From: Sphingobacterium griseoflavum
Lineage (GTDB): Bacteria > Bacteroidota > Bacteroidia > Sphingobacteriales > Sphingobacteriaceae
Reading direction: 5' to 3'
Assembly (NCBI RefSeq): GCF_014653155.1
Contig: NZ_BNAF01000019.1
Location: 1-57,515, forward strand
DNA: 57,515 nt
Positions 52,528-57,515 of this stretch are shown here, piece after piece; the first letter of the stretch is position 1; each line of letters begins with the position of its first letter. The notes beneath the pieces are model-generated. The model saw only the letters and a list, made by a program, of their open reading frames with translations. It was not told the DNA's origin and ran no database searches. A program made the translations under genes and the position numbers.

Positions 52528-53694
52528 ATGAAAAATTCATTTTTAATTGTATTGCTAAGTACAGCAGCACTTTTGTTTCACGGGTGTGCCAAGGAGGATG
52601 CGCAAGATCTCCCTTTATCAAGCGAAGCGAACGAGAAGCCATTATTGGCCGATCATTTTAGCCATCTAGCGATGGAACATATACCAAAGGTTGTCATCTC
52701 AAAGGGTGATGCGCTGTCCGGTTTATCCATTGCTGATCGGAAGAAACTGCAGTTGACACATATTCGGGATAGCGCCTGGGCCGGTATGATCGGTCGCACC
52801 TCATTCTATGAATCAAGCGAAATGGTAGTTACGCCTTCCAACCGCTCCTATATCTTTCCGGGATCGATCTTGCGTGCTTCATCGATCGCATCCGATGAAT
52901 TCCAACCCTTATTCGGTTACGGCAGGTTGCCCATCCGGGCGAACTTGTCGTTCCCGTCCAGTTTGGCGGTCGGCACGATAAACGATCCCACACTTTCTGA
53001 AAGCCGCATATTTCTTCGTAATGCCATCATGGCTCCAGATTTTTCAGGGTATTACGTCGATGATTTTCAGCGCACTATCGCCTACTTTAGCCGCTATGAG
53101 GAGGTTAAACTCTCGTATGGATACAATGTCAATGAGCGGCGACTTTTTTCCTCGGTCAATTCTTCCTTCGACCATAATTCTTCCAGCACGAATTACGCCA
53201 CCAAGCTTATCGTGAGCTATACCGTTAAGAACTTTACCTACAGCATGCCGGATCCGCTTGCTAACGAGCTGATAGACATCAGTACCATTACAGCGGAAAC
53301 CTTCAATGGTTTTTCGCCCGTGTTTATCAATTCGGTCACATACGGCCGTTATGGTATCCTCGTCGTGGAAACGCAGCAGAATGCAAGTAGCATGGAAAAT
53401 GTATTCGATAAGGTCGTAAAAAAAATATTCAAACAGTCTAGCGAGACATTTACCCAGGAGGAGAAAAATCTGTTCAATTCCTGCAGGGTCACTGTACATT
53501 TGTTGGGAAGTACATTGGGCGAATCGACAATACAGTTGCTCCTTAACCCTGATCCTGAGTCCATGAGCAGTTTTATGAGCGAAAATGTCGGTACGTTCAC
53601 CGCTGCAGATCCTGGAGTTCCCATTTCTTTTACCGCAAAGTATCTTGCTGATAACAGTCTTTTTAAAACAACCTTTCAAATCGATTTTCCCTAA
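52528..53694 (+). CDS. CDC-like (CDCL) pore-forming lipoprotein, short form 2
   Basis: The protein has 388 residues with a lipoprotein signal (IVLLSTAALLFHGCAK). CDC-core features: TSFYESSEMV, FPGSILRAS, RLPIRANLSFP, VSYTVKNFTYSMPDP, the YGR motif in INSVTYGRYGILVVET and a closing PGVPISFTAKYLADNS. It is a paralogue of the gene at 49543 and also lacks a domain 4. The next CDCL gene starts 46 bases after its stop. Confidence 0.82.
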   Translation: MKNSFLIVLLSTAALLFHGCAKEDAQDLPLSSEANEKPLLADHFSHLAMEHIPKVVISKGDALSGLSIADRKKLQLTHIRDSAWAGMIGRTSFYESSEMVVTPSNRSYIFPGSILRASSIASDEFQPLFGYGRLPIRANLSFPSSLAVGTINDPTLSESRIFLRNAIMAPDFSGYYVDDFQRTIAYFSRYEEVKLSYGYNVNERRLFSSVNSSFDHNSSSTNYATKLIVSYTVKNFTYSMPDPLANELIDISTITAETFNGFSPVFINSVTYGRYGILVVETQQNASSMENVFDKVVKKIFKQSSETFTQEEKNLFNSCRVTVHLLGSTLGESTIQLLLNPDPESMSSFMSENVGTFTAADPGVPISFTAKYLADNSLFKTTFQIDFP

Positions 53695-53740
53695 CCCGAA
53701 TCTCGTCTTGACAATATAAACGTAAACTATAATCTTGAGT

Positions 53741-55378
53741 ATGAAATTAACTGTAAAAAGGAGCAAGCGGAGTTTGATTTCCGCCCTATGTCTATCGGCC
53801 ATGTGCCTGTTGTTCGCTAATTGTCAGCGCGATCTGCAGATTAGTCCAGACGCGAAAAAAGCAAGCTTCGAAGGACTACGCGAACCCGCAATAACACCAT
53901 TTGTGGTAAACTCCATGTCATACCATGGAAATGAAGAAGCCGAAGCGAAGCATTTCCGGTCGAGCAGCAATGCAACGAGCAGTTCCGTGGGAGATCCAGT
54001 GGCGGGGACATATAGGGATGGTCCAGGCGAACTTATTCCAGTACTGGGTGGCGGCACGCAAAGCGATTTTCTGTACTTTAACCAAAAATACAAATCCAAC
54101 ATGTTTACCGTGGCCGATGTGGCTATGGGCCTCAATATATACCCCGGGGCAATCTTGGACGGACGCAGTATTGAAGGCGTGTTCGATCCGAAAATGTTGT
54201 TGGGTATTTCCAACAACATCCGGCCCATCACCATTTCGACATCCATGCCCGTGTCCGGGTCCGTCGTGGCTACAACTTCGCTGCCGCGGCCCACAGCGTC
54301 CATATCGTTTCTCAATACCGCGCTTACCGATCTGGAGAATCTAAATCCCGGAGGCATTGGAGCGGCTTCGCTTCAGGTAGAAATTGACTCCTTTCAGGTC
54401 TATCAGGAACTAAAAACACTGTATGGCTACAATAAAGGAATCGATGTGTTCCTCTTCAATTCCAATAGTACACAGCAGGGGGAAAACCATCTTGTCAATG
54501 CGAATTCGGCGCTGAAGCTGAAGTTTTTTCAGGAAAACTTTACCGTAGATCTCAATACACCATATGATAATTCGCAGCTTTTTGATCCCACTGGCTTGGA
54601 TATGGGCGCCGTTACGGGCAATACGACACCTGTTTACGTCAAAAGTGTCACCTACGGACGTATGGGTATCATGGTCATCGAGTCGAGCGCCAGTTCAGAA
54701 AAGCTCTACAATGCCATCTACAAACAGGTGGGTATCTTGCGTAATCTCATTGGGATCGATCGGAATATGACCGAAGAAGAGAAAGGGATTATCAACAACG
54801 CAGATATCCGGGTGAAATATACAGGTATTGGTGTTGACTCCGACGAAACAATCCCGGTAAATGGTCTTGCGGGCTTCATCGAGGTTATGACGGCAAACAG
54901 CACGTATAGTAAGGCTAGTCCAGGGGTGCCTATTGCCTTTCAGCTGGCCTTGTTGGACGACCACAGTATCAAAGAGGCTCCTTTCCAGATAAATTATGGA
55001 CCGTTCGATTGGCCCTTCGCGAAGTTGGAATTAACAAATCATACGCAAACGGGAGAAAATCCACGGTACAAATATGCAGACCTCCATGTAAAGTTTTATA
55101 AGGATAGGTTGGGTCTCGCGCCATACCCGAACGTTCCCGATTTTGTGCCATTTGTTGTTGAAAAGGCCAAAAAGTCAACTTCCTACGCCAATTACGTTCC
55201 CACGGTAAACAATTCCGTAGAAGTAGCCGAGTTCTTTCCCAATAATACGGGAGCAAGCTTTTTCTATGGCAACGTATTGCTGAGTTATTTCGTAAAGTAC
55301 GGGTCGGATGCAAACACAAGCGGCGACGAGATATCATACAGACTGATACCCAATGCCTACTTTTCAGCGGTTGAATAG
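53741..55378 (+). CDS. CDC-like (CDCL) pore-forming lipoprotein, long form
   Basis: The protein has 545 residues from ATG 53741 (a TTG at 53735 would add two). Lipoprotein signal: SALCLSAMCLLFANCQ. The CDC core (about 60-425) has YPGAILDGRSIEG, IRPITISTSMP, LKFFQENFTVDLNTP, VKSVTYGRMGIMVIE and PGVPIAFQLALLDD. An additional C-terminal domain of about 125 residues (WPFAKLELTNHTQTG onward to AYFSAVE) is absent from the two short paralogues. It occupies the position of the membrane-binding domain 4 of CDCs but has no Cys-containing undecapeptide. This fits the long subunit of the two-component CDCL pair. Confidence 0.84.
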   Translation: MKLTVKRSKRSLISALCLSAMCLLFANCQRDLQISPDAKKASFEGLREPAITPFVVNSMSYHGNEEAEAKHFRSSSNATSSSVGDPVAGTYRDGPGELIPVLGGGTQSDFLYFNQKYKSNMFTVADVAMGLNIYPGAILDGRSIEGVFDPKMLLGISNNIRPITISTSMPVSGSVVATTSLPRPTASISFLNTALTDLENLNPGGIGAASLQVEIDSFQVYQELKTLYGYNKGIDVFLFNSNSTQQGENHLVNANSALKLKFFQENFTVDLNTPYDNSQLFDPTGLDMGAVTGNTTPVYVKSVTYGRMGIMVIESSASSEKLYNAIYKQVGILRNLIGIDRNMTEEEKGIINNADIRVKYTGIGVDSDETIPVNGLAGFIEVMTANSTYSKASPGVPIAFQLALLDDHSIKEAPFQINYGPFDWPFAKLELTNHTQTGENPRYKYADLHVKFYKDRLGLAPYPNVPDFVPFVVEKAKKSTSYANYVPTVNNSVEVAEFFPNNTGASFFYGNVLLSYFVKYGSDANTSGDEISYRLIPNAYFSAVE

Positions 55379-55514
55379 TGCGCTGCATCGGTATGGAGGC
55401 GTCTGGGTTTTCCCGTACAACGCCATCCTACTAGCATGTCATGCGGAGGTAAGGCATTTCGTTTGGCCTGGGTTTTGCACGAAGGTACAGCTATAGATAC
55501 CTATACGGCACAGC

Positions 55515-56243
55515 ATGGATTTAAAGGAAATTTTAAGCTTTCGGCGCTCGGTGCGGGTTTATGATCCCGCATCACCTGTCGACCCCGCTATCGTCAAGCA
55601 TTGCATTGAATTGGCTACCCTTGCCCCCAATAGTTCAAATATGCAGCTATGGGAAGCGTATCATATCAGCAGTCCCGATCTCATACGGCAGATGGCCGTG
55701 GCCTGTCTGGGGCAGAGCAGTGTTTCCACGGCTTCGCAGCTTGTGGTGTTCGTTACGCGGCAAGATCTGCACCGGCGTCGCGCCAAGGCGAATATCGCTT
55801 TTGAGAAGGGGAATATCCGGCGCAACAGCCCGGAAGATCGGCAAGAGAAACGGATCAACGATCGCTTGCTGTACTATGGCAAGCTCATGCCTTTTCTCTA
55901 TGCGCGGTTTTTCGGCGTGATTGGATGGATCCGAAAAATAGGTGTGCATGCTGTCGGACTCTTCCGCCCGATTGTCTACCAGGTGTCGGAAAATGATATG
56001 CGCGTTGTGGTGCACAAGAGCTGTGCGCTTGCCGCGCAAACATTTATGGTGGCTATGGCGAATGAACGGTATGACACCTGTCCGCTGGAAGGGTTCGACA
56101 GTAAACGTGTCAAGAAGCTGCTTCAGTTGCCTTATGGCGCAGAGGTCAATATGGTGGTGTCCTGTGGCGTGCGCAAGGGGAACGAAGGCATCTGGGGAGA
56201 GCGCTTTCGTATTCCTTTTGAAGAGGTATACCATGCCCTGTAG
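55515..56243 (+). CDS. Nitroreductase family protein
   Basis: The protein has 242 residues. The FMN-binding N-terminus is SFRRSVRVYDPASPVDPAIV with ATLAPNSSNMQLWEAYHI (phosphate and isoalloxazine contacts). The middle carries a 60-residue insertion, then ALAAQTFMVAMANERYDTCPLEGFDSKRV and VSCGVRKGNEGIWGERFR, the C-terminal signature. It is a flavin-dependent NAD(P)H oxidoreductase, likely cytosolic, substrate unknown. It follows the CDCL genes by 136 bases but has no evident functional link. Confidence 0.88.
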   Translation: MDLKEILSFRRSVRVYDPASPVDPAIVKHCIELATLAPNSSNMQLWEAYHISSPDLIRQMAVACLGQSSVSTASQLVVFVTRQDLHRRRAKANIAFEKGNIRRNSPEDRQEKRINDRLLYYGKLMPFLYARFFGVIGWIRKIGVHAVGLFRPIVYQVSENDMRVVVHKSCALAAQTFMVAMANERYDTCPLEGFDSKRVKKLLQLPYGAEVNMVVSCGVRKGNEGIWGERFRIPFEEVYHAL

Positions 56244-56332
56244 GTCAGGCTTTTTCGGTAATCCGCCGTCCAATGGCCTGCCTGCAAGTTTGGTAATGCT
56301 ATGGATAAGTAAAATATAATAGCAGTAATCGC

Positions 56333-56363
56333 CCTAAAATATTTTGATAGTCAATATTTTAGG
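56333..56363. promoter_or_regulatory. 11-bp inverted repeat upstream of the last lipoprotein gene
   Basis: CCTAAAATATT (56333-56343) and AATATTTTAGG (56353-56363) are perfect arms around a 9-base spacer, 28 bases before the ATG at 56392. It could be an operator or a 5'-UTR hairpin. Confidence 0.5.
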
Positions 56364-56391
56364 ACTATATTAAGGGTTCTAAAATAAATAT

Positions 56392-57075
56392 ATGATGAAA
56401 AATCTATTGTTTATGCTATCATCGGTCGCCTTGTTGGGTATTTCTTGCAAGGGCATTGTTCATGAGGATCTAGATACACTGGAGAATGATGTATACCAGA
56501 TCAAAAACGTCGTCTTTTTCGAAAAAGGCAGTACCATAGATTCGGTTATACACCGATTGGACACCATCTCCTATACCAATTTTGATAGCGTGCGAACGAT
56601 AGACACCACGATTGTACTATACGCAGACTTCCAGGATAGTGTCTTCATCAACTTTGATGATGGGACGACAGACAACAGGAAATATGAAGATTCGCTGCTG
56701 GTCAGTCAATTATTGTTGCGTCATGACTCGATGCATACCGATCGATTTTTACTGGCCTTAAAAGATCCGGTCTATTTCACAGGAATGGATAGTCGAGTCG
56801 CTGTTGCACCATTGAATGAAATAAAACTATCCCAACAATTGGCTATTACACCCTGTCTGCGGTATGATATCACCGGTGCATATTGGCGTATCAATTATAA
56901 GGTAGACTTTGGCTTGGAAATCGAAAACAAGCAGTCTGGAGAAAGCGATAGCAGACGCGGTACGCTCGTGTACAGCAGATTAGCCTTGCATTACTACCCG
57001 GGCCAAGACCCATATCCACAGGCTTCACAGATTTTTATATCAGAATGGAGCCCCTGCACGCCTAAGTTTCTTTAG
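56392..57075 (+). CDS. Lipoprotein of unknown function
   Basis: The protein has 227 residues with a lipoprotein signal (LSSVALLGISCKG). The mature part is beta-rich and acidic (VVFFEKGSTIDSVIHRLDTI, FINFDDGTTDNRKYEDSLL) and ends SEWSPCTPKFL. No family recognised. In characterised Bacteroides CDCL systems a surface lipoprotein protects the producer; the location 1 kb past the long CDCL makes this a weak candidate for that role. Confidence 0.65.
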   Translation: MMKNLLFMLSSVALLGISCKGIVHEDLDTLENDVYQIKNVVFFEKGSTIDSVIHRLDTISYTNFDSVRTIDTTIVLYADFQDSVFINFDDGTTDNRKYEDSLLVSQLLLRHDSMHTDRFLLALKDPVYFTGMDSRVAVAPLNEIKLSQQLAITPCLRYDITGAYWRINYKVDFGLEIENKQSGESDSRRGTLVYSRLALHYYPGQDPYPQASQIFISEWSPCTPKFL

Positions 57076-57129
57076 CGCGTTTATTGATCGCAATACGCAA
57101 TAGCTTTTTGTCCCTCGCCGGGATAGGGC

Positions 57130-57170
57130 GTCCCTAAGCCCGGGACGAGTTTGTCCCTAAGCCCGGGACG
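57130..57170 (+). repeat. Direct repeat GTCCCTAAGCCCGGGACG (two copies)
   Basis: The 18-mer occurs at 57130-57147 and 57153-57170. A degenerate copy (GTCCCTCGCCGGGA) precedes them near 57111. Each copy is itself an inverted repeat (GTCCC ... GGGAC), so it can fold as a hairpin. Confidence 0.85.
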
Positions 57171-57174
57171 GGGC

Positions 57175-57199
57175 GTTACTTTTGAAAGGCAAAAGTAAC
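57175..57199. repeat. Inverted repeat GTTACTTTTG / CAAAAGTAAC
   Basis: Perfect 10-bp arms (57175-57184 and 57190-57199) with a 5-base loop. This hairpin sequence is, to my recollection, a recurrent intergenic element in Bacteroidota. Confidence 0.75.
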
Positions 57200-57515
57200 C
57201 AAAACCTCGTCGCTGATTTTTGTTGCATCCTTGTGGGGCAGTGCATAGGCCAGTCTCTACAGACGCAACAAAAATGATGCGACATCCCTGTTAATGATGG
57301 GCAGAAGCGATAGTCAGCGATAAGCTCACTATCGCATTACTGTAAGATAGCGAACGATAGCCGTTTGATAAAAGACGCCGTGCGACGGAACTTTTGGGTC
57401 TCCTTAACAGTGCTGGCTGGCAAAGAGCATGTTTGGGGGTCTCGAGGGCAGGGCAAGCATGGAATCATGTCGACATCGCATCCAAAGCGATGGCGGCGTT
57501 ATTCCGGCTTCGGCC

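Larger units (their letters stand above)
57076..57515. other. Repeat-bearing non-coding end of the window
   Basis: No supported gene in the last 440 bases. It contains G/C-rich direct repeats, a 10-bp stem with ACTTTTG/CAAAAGT arms and further short palindromes, resembling dispersed intergenic repeats of Bacteroidota genomes. Confidence 0.55.

Noticed and set aside
55647..56273. 208-codon minus-strand frame opposite the nitroreductase
   Set aside because: The nitroreductase signatures on the plus strand account for this region.

Overview
The window is chromosomal DNA of a Bacteroidota bacterium, most likely from the Sphingobacteriaceae (Sphingobacterium-like). The evidence is the gene content: a CHU_C/gliding-type C-terminal domain, PorP/SprF, a PorE-like TPR/PD40/OmpA protein, a GLPGLI protein, outer-membrane beta-barrels with CarboxypepD_reg-type plugs, many SPII lipoproteins, and promoters of the TAnnTTTG (-7) type. 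The genus is an inference. No rRNA, tRNA, CRISPR array or transposase was recognised by eye.

Layout. 1-6078: type IX secretion-linked adhesin locus (end of a repeat-rich adhesin, PorP/SprF-like protein, PorE-like OmpA protein). 6235-32700: mostly housekeeping and scattered small genes (M14 peptidase, GNATs, APC permease, Omp85-like protein, MetA, outer-membrane barrel plus GLPGLI pair, Gfo/Idh/MocA oxidoreductase, Hcp/TssD-like secreted protein, GHKL ATPase, YiaAB, DnaJ-KTSC, hydrolases, Vsr). 33112-35781: VWA plus MoxR-type AAA+ pair. 35933-39238: CheB-CheR-PAS-histidine kinase fusion on the minus strand.

39387-48892 looks like one regulatory island. A TPR-containing, TTG-started sensor kinase (41183) and its response regulator (42864) lie beside a 54-residue secreted-looking Pro-rich peptide gene (40933) with its own terminator. 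Around them, four copies of an inverted repeat, TACGG-N4-CCGTA (one copy with a single mismatch), each sit with exactly 22 bases between the repeat and a Bacteroidota -7 box. These promoters would drive a membrane protein (39387, minus strand), a ~95-nt terminator-ended candidate small RNA (43595-43688), a PLD-like membrane protein/VWA-like lipoprotein/thermonuclease operon (43817-47454), and a small Cys-rich secreted protein followed by a type I restriction N-terminal-domain nuclease-like protein (47513-48892). I propose that this is an undescribed two-component regulon with a possible defence or envelope function.

49543-55378 encodes three lipoproteins of the cholesterol-dependent-cytolysin-like (CDCL) family, two short and one long with an extra C-terminal domain. 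An S41-family lipoprotein protease lies between the first two. CDCLs of Bacteroidota are known as proteolytically activated two-component antibacterial pore formers. Three subunit genes plus a linked protease in one gene run suggests a self-contained toxin system. A further lipoprotein at 56392 is a weak candidate for self-protection. The last 440 bases hold G/C-rich short repeats and hairpins without a gene.
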